Part shown: positions 1-11,421 of the stretch, piece after piece
Position numbering within the stretch: the first letter of the stretch is position 1
Layout of the letters: each line of letters opens with the position of its first letter
Origin: Whitmania pigra
Lineage: Eukaryota; Annelida; Clitellata; Hirudinida; Haemopidae
DNA length: 64,000 nucleotides
Direction: 5' to 3'
Assembly: GCA_021613335.1 (NCBI GenBank)
Contig: JAJTWR010000044.1
Location: 2,748,001-2,812,000, forward strand
Translations under genes and position numbers: made by a program
The notes under the pieces: generated by a model
What the model was told of the DNA's origin: nothing
Databases searched by the model: none
What the model saw: the letters and a program-made list of their open reading frames with translations, nothing else

Positions 1-1447
1 CCTACGGTAAACGAAGAGACGTGCAAAAATTGACATGATCGGACCGGCCGGGCCCCCTTACAGATGCGGGCCACCTGGCAGTGACCCCACCTGCCCCCCC
101 CCTCTCGGCGTCACTGGTCACCGCAATCAATACCTTTGCTTCGCTTTTTCTTTTCAGAATCCTTTCTAAATTTTTTAGTATTTACTTTCTCTTGCACTGT
201 TCTCATTGAAACAGTCGGAATTTGAACCAAATGTCTGTGACACTTGCAGAAACTTGAGCAACTGTTTCGTTTAGCAGTCCTCGGAGGTCGTATTTGAATA
301 AAGGAATAGTGCTGACCTAAGTGCAATATGCTCTGGTTAATCTTGAACGTAAAAGTGCATGCAACCCTAACAACTAAATGACCTCTTTGATCCTTTATGC
401 GCGCTCATCCCCGATTCAGGCCAACGGATGATAGTGACCCGCTTGGGGTTGCATCTCAGAAAAGACCGACGAGGTATGCTTCGCTAGCCTCTTGTGGGGA
501 AGCATACGGAGTGAAACTTGAGTCTATGCATTATTATTATCATCATCATCACTATTAATATTATTATAATTATTATTATTATAAGTAGACCAATTGTTTG
601 TTTCTTATAACGCCGTAAGCCCCAAGCAACTTCATGTTTTGAAATCAATTAAATAATCGCATCTATCTCCAGCAAAGAGCAATATTATTACTACTATTTA
701 TTTACTTGTGCTCAAAAGAGAACTTAGATCATCGCTGTGAAACTTTGTTGCGGACCCCCTTGGCGCTAATCTACGGAACCCAGCCTGGGAAGCGCTGAAC
801 TGGAGAACTCGGCTTAAAAGACCCAATATTTTCAGTGAATCATGCGATAAATGCTGCTTCCAACAAAAATTCACCCTGAAAGTTTTATTAGTCATAGAGA
901 GCAATGGACCCGCTGATATCCATTGAAATAATTGGAGCAAACAGAAATGAAATTTAATATCAAGTTTTACAAGTAAAAATGGTAATGCTCAAATATATTA
1001 TATTCCTCGGAATTTTAAGCTCCCGCATCATAACCTCATTGACATACAAATGATGCAATGAGGATGATATGGACAGATCAGACTTAGAGAAAAAGATAAT
1101 TTGAATCATTTGCAGTTTTAACTTGATTATCAATTGACGATACGCAACCGCATTGAACAAGAAATGCCAAGAAATCCTGAAACATTGGAGGTTGTAGTTT
1201 AAGACGATGATCAACGCGAAGCATAAATAAAATACATATTGTCAAGCACGCATCGGCAAAATCATTGAAATATGTTCAAACATAACACAAAAAACATAAT
1301 TGTTACAGGATTGAGCCCCAAAGACTGGTCTCATCTGAGAATGTGCTATAGAAAAATCAGTTAACTATTGTGCAGACAAAAATAAATATCTATAGCTTAA
1401 TAAGCATTGCTCCCCTTGTAATAGGGTGAATTGGTGAGAAAAGTGAA
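1..1447. other. Non-coding flank with a GC-rich transposon-like patch
   Basis: No reading frame here looks like a real exon. Bases 37-107 are a GC-rich island (runs of G and C around GGGCCCCC) that contrasts with the AT-rich surroundings and resembles the ends of degenerate DNA transposons, but no partner end or target duplication is visible. Bases 533-580 hold an imperfect (ATT)/(ATC) microsatellite. The part near 1200-1447 is probably the 3' untranslated or downstream region of the minus-strand nuclear receptor. Confidence 0.5.
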
Positions 1448-4400
1448 TCAAAAATTGAATGATTTTAATAAGCGTTCCCCAAACTCTTCAGCCATCATTG
1501 TCTTCTTGTTGGTCATTTCATGATGTAAGAACCCAATTTTTCTGATTTCGGGGATTATTCCAAATAATTTGTCCATCCTGTCAGTTGAAGCTCCATACTT
1601 GGCTAAAATGCAGAGTAAACAAACACAATGCTTACATCTAAGAATCATTTATTTGATTAACAGATATGAATTTAAAACAAACTTGAGATGTAGGCCCGGA
1701 ATGTGCATATTAGCCTAGTTCGAGCTGATTCAATCACTTTAGGATCAACCAAATTTGGGTAGTCTTCAACCAAATATAGTATGTTAATTATAATGTTCAA
1801 TTGATTGCATTAATATAAAATTATCACTGGAATGGTCATGAAGATGACTTAATAATTTTTGCGTTTGAAAATGCTAGGTCAGGTGCCCTTTAATTGGAGG
1901 CTCATTAATTTATGCTTGATTTTTACAAATTTGGAAGTTTTATTTCATTTATAATGAAGTCCTTCATCAATCTCCTCTTGCGACAAACCGAAGAGTGTTA
2001 TAACATCAACTCATTCATACAAGTGCCTTAAGTGGTCTGACATAACAATTAATTTATAATTAATAAACGTAGTTATAAAGCAGGTCAGCCAGTACACATT
2101 ACCAGTTAAAAGAAAAATCTTACCAGAAGCCACAATGATAAGAGTGTTAAGCAAAGCAGCTTCCACAGCATCCATGTTCAGCAACTGAACATTGTTAGCA
2201 AAACGAATGAGGTATTTTTTAAATCTGTCACTATTCCCAGGAATTCTGTCTCTCCAGGAAAGGAAATCTTTGAAATTATTCAGCTCTGGGTCAAACCAGT
2301 GCAACACTGCAGCAAGAATTCTGCTGGGCGATTGGCCCAAACGAGCTATGTTCATCTGATCGTTGGTATCAAAATTCTTGAAACCTTATAGAGAGGAAAT
2401 AAATAAAAAATAATTTCCACAAAACCAATTATTTTGAGTGAATAAACAATAAACAATATCAATATGAATGCTTAACAGCGATTAAATAATGCCTAACAGA
2501 ACAAACAATAGAAATATGAGCCATTAAACCTGGAATCTGCTTAAAATACTTGACGGATACAATGGTGAAAGAAGGGATGACCGAGGTTTTGATCCATTCG
2601 GAGATCACAGCAGCAGTCATGTTCTGTCCATTCTGCATGACCCACTCCTTAACAAATATAAATCATAAGCATCAATCACTCAAGTCGAGCTACTTCAGCA
2701 GCCCCATCCTAAGACTCAAAATTTCCAATTTAAAGTACTATATTGCAAGTACATGTAATATTCATCATTTAATAGATAATTAAGATAATTCAATTAGGAA
2801 AGATAGAAGACACAAACTCTGTAGTTGTTGGTGAGGTTATGGTTGATGGTTTCACTGGAACTCACAAATTCACCATAATTGGGCACAACCATGTTGATGA
2901 TTTCCAGGTGTTTGTCATCGGTGGCGTGCAGGTTCTCGTCGGGGTAAAGCGAGGCCAGCCAATAATTTTTGGTGATGTTCAACCTAAATCTCATTTTGTG
3001 CTCTGTGATCAACAAATAATCAATAAAGTTATTTATGTTGGTATGAATTTATTTTTTATACAAAAATAACTTGATAAAGTAATGATATAAATGCAGGTAT
3101 AACAAATCTCCTGATACCTATCATAAAGTCATCAACTTCACTTCTCCAGCGATCAGAATGTCCATAAAGACCCTCATGCTTTCTCAGTTTTCCTCCTTCA
3201 TAAAATGAGAAATCCTTAAGTTTCTTGAGACTCCCCCACAGATTTGGTTTGTTGTTTGAAACATTTATTTTGTTGCCTCTGAAAATGTCAACCAAATCTA
3301 TCATGGTGACCCTTTTGAATGAGTTTTCTATCAGGTTCCCTTCGGCTTGTAGTTTTAAGTTCTGAAAGAGTGCTTGTTGGGTCTCGTTCAACAGTTGACA
3401 AGAAGGCACGATTTGATCGGAGACTTCGTCGAATGCGAGGCAAGTATTGTGCTGAAAGGAAGGAGGCAGCGAGGCAAAAAGAAGAGTTTCTGAAGAATCC
3501 ACGTCGCCTCTCTTGAATCCGAGAGAGATGGCAGAAGTCGATGACGACGGAGAAGATGCAGAAAACGATGCCAAAGGTTGCGGAATACACGGCGTCGATG
3601 AAAAAGATGACGGCATAGGTTCAGGTAGTTCATAAGATATCAACATCGACGTCGGTGGTTCAAAACATGGTGATAGCAGTGAAGAATTCAAAGACAGCTT
3701 CGACGCCAACGGAGAAGCCCGAGGTGATTCGACGAACAATGAGGATTTTGAAGACGGTCGATCCGATACGATGACTGGCGAAGCTAATGCCACCAATGAT
3801 CTAGTGGACGGCAATGCTGCCGATCCATTGCACGATGATGATAATGCCGATGGTGACAGTTGCGACATCCCATTAGTTACTATTGATAATGGCTGTGATG
3901 ATCCATTGTAAGATGGTGGTGATGATCCATTGTAAGATGAAGATGGTTGTGATGATCCATTGTAAGATGAAGATGGTTGTGATGATCCATTGTAAGATGA
4001 AGATGGTTGTGATGATCCATTGTAAGATGAAGATGATTGTGATGATCCATTGTAAGATGAAGATGGTGGTGATGATCCATTGTAAGATGAAGATGGTTGT
4101 GATGATCCATTGTAAGATGAAGATGGCTGTGATGATCCATTGTAAGATGAAGATGGTGGTGATGATCCATTGTAAGATGAAGATGGTGGTGATGATCCAT
4201 TGTAAGATGATGGTGAATGCGATGATTCATTGGATGATGATGATGACGATGGTGGTTGCGATGATCCATTGGATGACGAGGCCTGAGGTGATCCTAAAGA
4301 TGAGGTTGATGGTTGATGTGAAGCGGATGCTGCTTGCAGCTGTGACGTTGAATTCGACGGAGTGATTGATAAATCAAGAGCCTGAGTTGAAGATGGTTCT

Positions 4401-7400
4401 TCATCGACATCCATGACTTCCTCATCCAATTGTCTTTCAGCAGTTCTAAGGACTCCCTGCTTCTGAGAAGCCTTGGATGGTCTACCCATCTGAATAGCTT
4501 TCAATGTAGAAATAAACGATTTTATCAACATGGGGACTGACGACAAAACTCCATAAAGACGTTTTAGCTTTGAGAAACTTGGTGACTTTATAATTTGATA
4601 AACAATAAAGAATAATAAAAATTTTAAATGTAAACATGCAAACAAGGCTGGACTTCACATGCATAAATAAAAATTATTAAACGATTTTTTAACTTCTTTT
4701 AGCAAATGTAAAGAAAAGACTTTTCACCTTCTCTTGACATTCCCAAAGACTTGCACTTGTTGTACCTGCAATATCTACAGGTATTTCTAGTTTGTGGATT
4801 TATGGGACAGCATCTGTTGAACTTGCAGACGTAAGACTTGTGTTCAACGAGGCCTCTCCTGAAGAATTTCTGTAAAGAAAGCAAGTGCCGACGAGAAGTT
4901 CTAAAGTCAATCTAAAATCTAAAGACACCCGTACCTTGCATCCCTCGCAGGTTACCACTCCAAAATGCACTCCGTTCCCAAAATCATTGCACACCACACA
5001 GAGTTGTTTGCCTTCTTTGGGTTCAACTTGAGGTGGTCTCACTGCAATATTTACACATAAGGAATTTCTTGCTGGTACTGCAGTATTTGTGATGTAGCAA
5101 CTAAAGTGATTCTCTTAATTTAGTAACTGAAAATCTTAGGAAGCACGATATTAATGTAGGTCTCTCAAATTTTTCATAATCTTTAATCATAATTTGGAAT
5201 TACTTCAACAATTCTAACATCTAGCACTGACAATTCTAGAACTTAGTTCATAATTTAATCATCAAAATGCTAATGCTCTACTATATAATCTATTCACAAA
5301 TGATGTTCATTAATAAACATTAACTTTATAAACAAGTACATAAAATAATTATTCAAAGGTTTAAATAATAAAATTGAGTAAATGCAGAAACTGTCAAGTA
5401 ATGAAAAAAAGAAGCTATTGAGGTTGCTGTGAAATGAAAAACAAACTTGAGGTCAAGATCAGACTGTAATCAACAAACAATATGAGACCTTGAAAAATAG
5501 TTCAACGTTCCAAATAGCTGGCTTAGTTACTAAAAATAGTTATCCTCCACCATCGTAATCAATGCCGGGCCAGCGATAGCAGAGACTGCACGGTTGGTTG
5601 TTATTTACGAGCTAACCGCATTAAACCAGATAAAAAGTGTGCCATGATTTCATCAAACAAACGTAGCAGCAGAATATCTTCAAGCATAATGACATATGGA
5701 GACTAAAAACTGAAAAGTATCATCCTCTTGAAATAACAAATTCAAACCTTTCCTAGTCATCCCTGCTGCAAGGCATTTCTGAAAACGACAATACTTGCAC
5801 TGTATCCTAGTGGAGACAGATATGTCACAGGCCTGCTTGTTTTTGCAAACAAATGAAAAGCCTTCTCCATTGTATCTCAAGAAAAATGTCTGAAAATAAT
5901 ATATATATATAATATATTTGCACTAACAATTTATAATACTTTAAGTTTATTTAAGTGATTTTAAGATACTTTCCACTTAAGGCATGGACCTATTGATTTT
6001 ATGAGTTAGGACAATAATTATCAAGTGTAATTTGGACCCTCATAAATAGAATTCAGCACCACTTTATCATCATGCAACAGAGGCCCACATTCAACTTTAG
6101 TAGGAACACAGCTGAATAACCTAGGCCAATCCTGATGATCCCAGCCAGTTTGTTTCTGGCAATGCTATCTAATGCTAAACCTTACATGCCCACACTTAAT
6201 TTACTAATTAGTTCATAGAACAGTGGTTTGACTTTGCAATTATGCTGGTCGTTTCTGAAACAGAATTTCTGAATTTTAAAAATTATGGAATTCTCAGAAA
6301 TATTCAACATTTTACAGCTTCTTCTTAAACATGAAACTATTGTCAAAACGTCCTTTGAAAATGACATGCAAACTTTAAAAAATTAACAAAATGCAATTAA
6401 AATACATCTGTACGTCCACGGGAGCACACAGCTGCGAAGAAAAATGTGTTCTAGTTTGACACATCTAGCAAAACCACACTTAAATTGATAGAAAATCAGG
6501 ATGTTATAATCTGGAAAAGCATTCCACCGCAACCAACTTTCCAAGGAACAAGTAACGAAAAACTGGATTATCATCCTAATAAATGCAAAGGAGACTACTG
6601 AGACTCCACGCTGCTGGTTTGTTTATAGCACTTAAGAAAACGTAACTCATTCAATTTAATAACTTTACACTAACTTATGATTATTAATGGAAGCCAAAAA
6701 TGAATTTAATTCGAAAATTCTTTTGAGATCGTAAGATCGGATATATTTTCGAAAAAATTCCTTTCTTTGCCTGACTCACAAAGGTATTTAGGACAAAGAG
6801 CAGAATAATCACGAAATTATTTTAATTACTTGAAATAATAACTATTTTCAATAAAGATCTCTATAGCTGGTCAAAAGAAATAAAGATATGACAGTATACA
6901 AAAGTGACTTTTAAAAAACTAGCTAGCTATTTTGACAGAACTTTAATTCATTCTTAGAAGTAACTCCAAGATTGATAATAAAACAAACAACAGCACGACA
7001 ACTAAAGAGATTTCGGCAATTCTACTCAGATCCCCAGAACAAAACCTGCCAAAGAAGGTTCATCTTGTCCTAATGATATTCAGACCATTTGCATCTCATT
7101 GAAACTGACTCTGTAGGTCAGTGGACCGTAGGACACCGTGCTTGCTAGCTCCTTCTTCACAACCCAACCCGACAGATAATCCTAAAAGTTCTAAAATTCT
7201 AGAAAACTTCTGCCTAATCAAACGTGAACTGCTACACTAACATAATTAGCTCGACATAGGAACTACATTTAAGAAATATGAAAACTAATGATATTAATAT
7301 TATACCTTGCACGGAACGCAGACCAGAGCACCGAAATACTTTCCGGTGGCCACGTCTCCGCAGACTCTACAGGTTCCTGCCGGTTTCTCTCTGTTCCTGT

Positions 7401-7746
7401 TTCCATTCGATCTACCGGAACGCGAAGGGGAGGAGGTAGACGGTTCCGGATTGGACTCGGCAGCTAATGCCGCCGGCGACACGCTTCCGAGGTCCGCAGA
7501 TCCGTTCGTAGGAAGAGATTGCAAAGCAGAAACCTCAAGAGACTGATGAATATCTGTTCTATAGTCCTCTGCTTTCAAACCCTGGTTTCCTGCATTGGAT
7601 GAAGACGGTTGATTTTCATCGCCGGTCGATTGAGCCCTCGATGAACTAGGTCGAGGAGAGATAAAGCCTTCATCTCCGCCCAGGTCGGCACTGCTGCTAT
7701 CGTCGTCCATGGATTTTCTCAAATAAGCATTTATTTTCAAGCTCAT
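1448..7746 (-). CDS. Nuclear receptor with two tandem DNA-binding domains (2DBD-NR)
   Basis: A DNA-binding transcription factor of the nuclear receptor superfamily. Ten exons (7306-7746, 5748-5889, 4935-5041, 4728-4869, 3118-4497, 2818-3002, 2530-2647, 2124-2384, 1683-1763, 1448-1602) join with matching phases into 1003 codons. The first DBD spans residues ~126-194 and the second ~209-277. Each has all eight cysteines (C-x2-C-x13-C-x2-C, then C-x5-C-x9-C-x2-C). Both DBDs are split by a phase-0 intron after the P-box lysine: P-boxes CVPCK|T and CEGCK|K. A typical post-DBD extension follows (GMSREAIQMGR). Then comes a ~360-residue serine-rich linker with 10-aa repeats, and a ligand-binding domain (~640-1003) with the signature FKQIPGFKNFDTNDQ. 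The last helix is a poor match to a consensus AF-2. The first ATG in the exon (7746) was chosen, but the frame is open to the acceptor at 7767, so an upstream coding exon is possible; ATG 7710 is the alternative. The weakest junctions are the acceptors at 4498 and 1764. Two-DBD receptors are a known invertebrate group, and I infer membership. Confidence 0.9.
3893..4216. repeat. Coding 30-bp minisatellite in the receptor linker
   Basis: About eleven copies of a 30-bp unit (plus-strand core GATGATCCATTGTAAGATG) lie inside the large minus-strand exon 3118-4497. Read on the minus strand each unit gives ten residues of the type SSYNGSSQPS or SSYNGSSPPS. Most differences between units are single-base changes that switch Q and P. 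All copies keep the reading frame. The region is expected to be disordered and is likely to vary in length between individuals. Confidence 0.92.
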
Positions 7747-10700
7747 ACTAGAACAATCTTCACATTTCTGAAACATAAAAGGTAAAATGTAAGGTAATTC
7801 ATCAAATTATTAAGTCTTAACACGAGATAAAAACCCACAAAACTTCAAATGCCAAATGAAGATGCTTGGCCCCAAAGTTAAACGAAACTTTTCAATTAAG
7901 CCAATCGTATGACAGAGACAGAACTATCTACCACTTTACCAATAGGCGATACAAAAGTTCAGTCCAGTGAGCTGACAAGTTATAAATCACGATCGCTGAA
8001 ATTTATATAGCCACCGTACATCCCATCCGCGCATCACACTGTACCTAATTTCAAGGAAGCATACGTAGGTTTCATCTTCATACCCACGGATCTAACACGT
8101 CCGGCCAAAAACTGGATATTGGCCCCGGTAAAGATATGCAGATTGTTAAGATTGTTTGATTAAGTTTATTTTATGTAGCTAAGCTCATAACCCAACAGAA
8201 ATTCCTGATAGATACTTTGACCTCAAAACTCATTTATGCAGTTGAGAATCATATTTTGCATAGCTCTGCATTTGGTATAAAATATTATGTAAAACAATCA
8301 AATAACTAAACTTGAATTATAAGTTCTGAATTGAAGTGTAAATCACGTAAAACAATCAAATAACTAAACTTGAATTTCTAGCATTAAATTAACCACATTT
8401 TGCATTTGATAGTAGACATCATATAAGAAAATCAAATAATGATTTTTGAGTCAATTTCTTTAATTACCCATAGACATCAGGTCTTTTTAAGGTAATAGCT
8501 CGGATCTGTATTAAAATCTCTAATAGCACGCATTCGATTAAGCACTATTTTACTATAATAAAAGTAAATAACTAACCAATGATAAAAGTTAACAATGCAT
8601 CTGACGCCAACAACAACCTGCCATGAAGTTGAAAATAATCCTCGAGAAACAATAGCAGCCTGTATTCAGAACGTATGGTCTTTATTCCCAATCGACAAAC
8701 TCGTAACATAAATTTAAAGAACTAAAAAAGTCTGGGACTCGAGAGAAAATAAAGCAAGCAACAGATTGGAGTCTGTCTTCGGAATCCGACGTACTTTCTC
8801 ACGAACCAGTTCAGTGACCTTGCACGACTAGCCTGGTAGCATAGAAGCGGTCTTGCCTAATGGTGGACCGCGCGTGCGGTATACACAGCCAGTGCCTCTA
8901 AATCCCGCCTTCCTCAACATGACAACAACAACAACAACGACTACGACAAACAAGGAGCTCTTCCATCCACCCTATCATCGATGCCTGGCCTCCTTCAGTA
9001 AAGAAACCGATGTATTCATTGGAGGCTCACGCACAACGTACGTGTGTTAGGAGACTACCAGTCATGTGGTTAGACATAACGAGGCCAAAAAACGCGAACA
9101 ATGTATGAGCGGATTTCAGCCTCTCTCACTATCGCTCAGCATCTCTCTCAGTCATTCTTTTCTCTTTTGACCTCATCTCTTCATTGTTTTGCCCGCTTCC
9201 AAAAATAGTCTGTAGTGCAGAATGGGCCGTGGATGTGAGGACTGTTTGTGGCCACTCTCCAGTAAACAAATGAATGGAACTATGGACTCGAGTCGTTTGT
9301 CTGACCTCAGCTTTTCTTTGTTCTCGATGCCAGTCGATAAATTATCTGCTCATATTTCATGAAAATGGCTGTGTCTAAGTAATACGTTTAATTGACGCGC
9401 GATGAGCGAGGGTAAAAAATTCTAATTTCTTTGAACCCATCGAACTCCATTGATTCTCAGCTCAAGGATGAACATTTGGTGATATTTTTATGCTTCAAAC
9501 CGAGCCTTCGAGAGCACAACACAGCAAGCAAGTCTCTGAACAAGGCGTATTTTCATGACCGAATTTATCTGCTGAGTGAGTGTTGGCCTACTTGTCGTTT
9601 GAGTCTCGTCTGCTTCGAATTGGTACTGGAATTTTAAAATTTACAAATAATTTGTAACATTACATTTCATTTTGCTACCAAAATATTTTGCGGGTATTAT
9701 AATTTACTAAAATAATTACGTCAACAAGCTCAAGATTCATTCCGGTCGTCGTTTTGGTTGTTGTCGATGATGTTTGATGGTGATGGAAGGAAGTAAAGCA
9801 TTGGAAAATCGCGCCCTTCAACTAGACAAAGTGCCAGACGATTTGTTTGTCGTCCATGATGAGGCTCTCACATGCACGTCTGACAGACCAGTTAATTACG
9901 TTTGCGAATTTCGGTCAACGAATTGAACTATCCGGACCCAGGAGGCCGAAAATCAAGATGGTTGACTGCTGATTCGTTACTCTGTGTGAATGTGAATCAT
10001 GGATGATGCGTTTCGTTTGATCATATCGAAGTGTAATGTCACGTGGTTTAGAACCTGGTTTAAGACTTACATCTAAGCATTTCTAATTTATATTAAGTTT
10101 CTAAATATATTGTAAATGTTTTTTCGAGTTCAGGCACTTTTCGAGCAAACATTTTATTGATCTTAGAGCTTTCGAAATGTTTTCGTAATGCGGATTCAAA
10201 TCTGATGGGGTTTTCGGTTAAAACTGATGCGATATTAATTGATCAAATCAATTAATTTATGGTTTGATATTTTATTTTATGAACATCAAATGTGAGGAAT
10301 CAAAAATTAAAACGCAAAGATAATTGAAGCTCAAGAGGAAGGATGATATCTAAATACAAAATCTTGTTGGGATTCGCATCTCGCCAGGAATGCCATCTGC
10401 CGAAGAAATTCAAACCAAATTCAAGAAAATAATTTTGTATAACCAACAGATGAAAAAGAGAATAATTAATATGTGTAAGGAAGTCTTCGGAGAATTAGGA
10501 AATTGTTATTAATTTTATCCTGCCCATCATTGTTACAAGAAAGCGTACACGCATATCAAAGGTTATTACTAACATTTGTGAAAGTTCCTAATTATTGATG
10601 AAAAATTAACAATTTGTTTGTTAACAATGCGTTTGAAATGTGGTAACTTATTCGGTAAAATTACAAGAAGCTTCGCAAGCTTGATGAATTCAACAGGTCT

Positions 10701-11421
10701 TGTAGGATCCTTGTTTTTGAATTTGTAGATCGACGTTATTTTTAAATTAAGTAAACTGAATTGATTAACAAGCTGCTAATTTCCTTTTGTTTTCGAGTAA
10801 ATTTTGAATCTAATTTTAAAATAAATAAACTAAAAAGTCCATATTGGAATGCAGATTAAGCAAGTTTTGATAAAATTTAGAAAAAGTGCATCAAAACTCA
10901 GACCGTGCCCCCACTTCGGGAGATATCAAAGGTCGAATTTTGTCTCGACAGCCTGAAAATAACTTTTATTTCCTTGTTACTTCTCAAGTCCATTTTCGCA
11001 CAACGACTTGATAACGTCGCACACATTCCTGATTCCCTAGCACCTGGTGAATGATGTATAAAAGTTCTTGATGAAAATTCATTAAAATCTGCAGAAGATG
11101 CATGGTAAATTAAAAGAATTTTCGTGAGTACCTTATAGCTAGGACTCGTTTAAAAAGTTAGGCTTCACTGGCATCACCAATTTTATTAAATATATGACAA
11201 AATGTGAAAAACTTTCAAAACAATTTACAAACTGATTGAATGACGTTTTAATTGAATTTAGAATTCTTGAACAAGGAGTTTGTGGACTTTGTTCTCAACT
11301 GTCATTATATCAGCCAATGCGAGTCTATAATGGGTAGCCTGTTATCTTATTAGCTAAGAGTTAAAATGATCAGTTGACCATCTTAAGATCCTCAAAATTT
11401 CATTCACCAGTCATTCAAAAC
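7747..11421. other. Intergenic region between divergent genes
   Basis: This lies between the start of the minus-strand nuclear receptor and the plus-strand ML-domain gene. It must contain the 5' untranslated exon(s) and promoter of at least the receptor, because exon 7306-7767 begins with a splice acceptor (TTTCAG). I could not place a transcription start. A short (AAC)n run lies at 8918-8940. The open frames here have no recognisable homology and are treated as chance. Confidence 0.5.

Noticed and set aside
1945..2009. Minus-strand segment reading VITLFGLSQEEIDEGLHYK then stop, as an extra or alternative last receptor exon
   Set aside because: It lacks a usable donor before its stop, and the exon at 1683-1763 (YPNLVDPK, then VIESARTRL) supplies the expected helix 9 with correct phases. 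It remains a possible alternative C-terminus.
3880..4365. Long opposite-strand and shifted frames across the receptor minisatellite (M-V-V-M-I-H and M-D-H-H repeats)
   Set aside because: They are by-products of a 30-bp repeat whose length is a multiple of three and which lacks stops in several frames.
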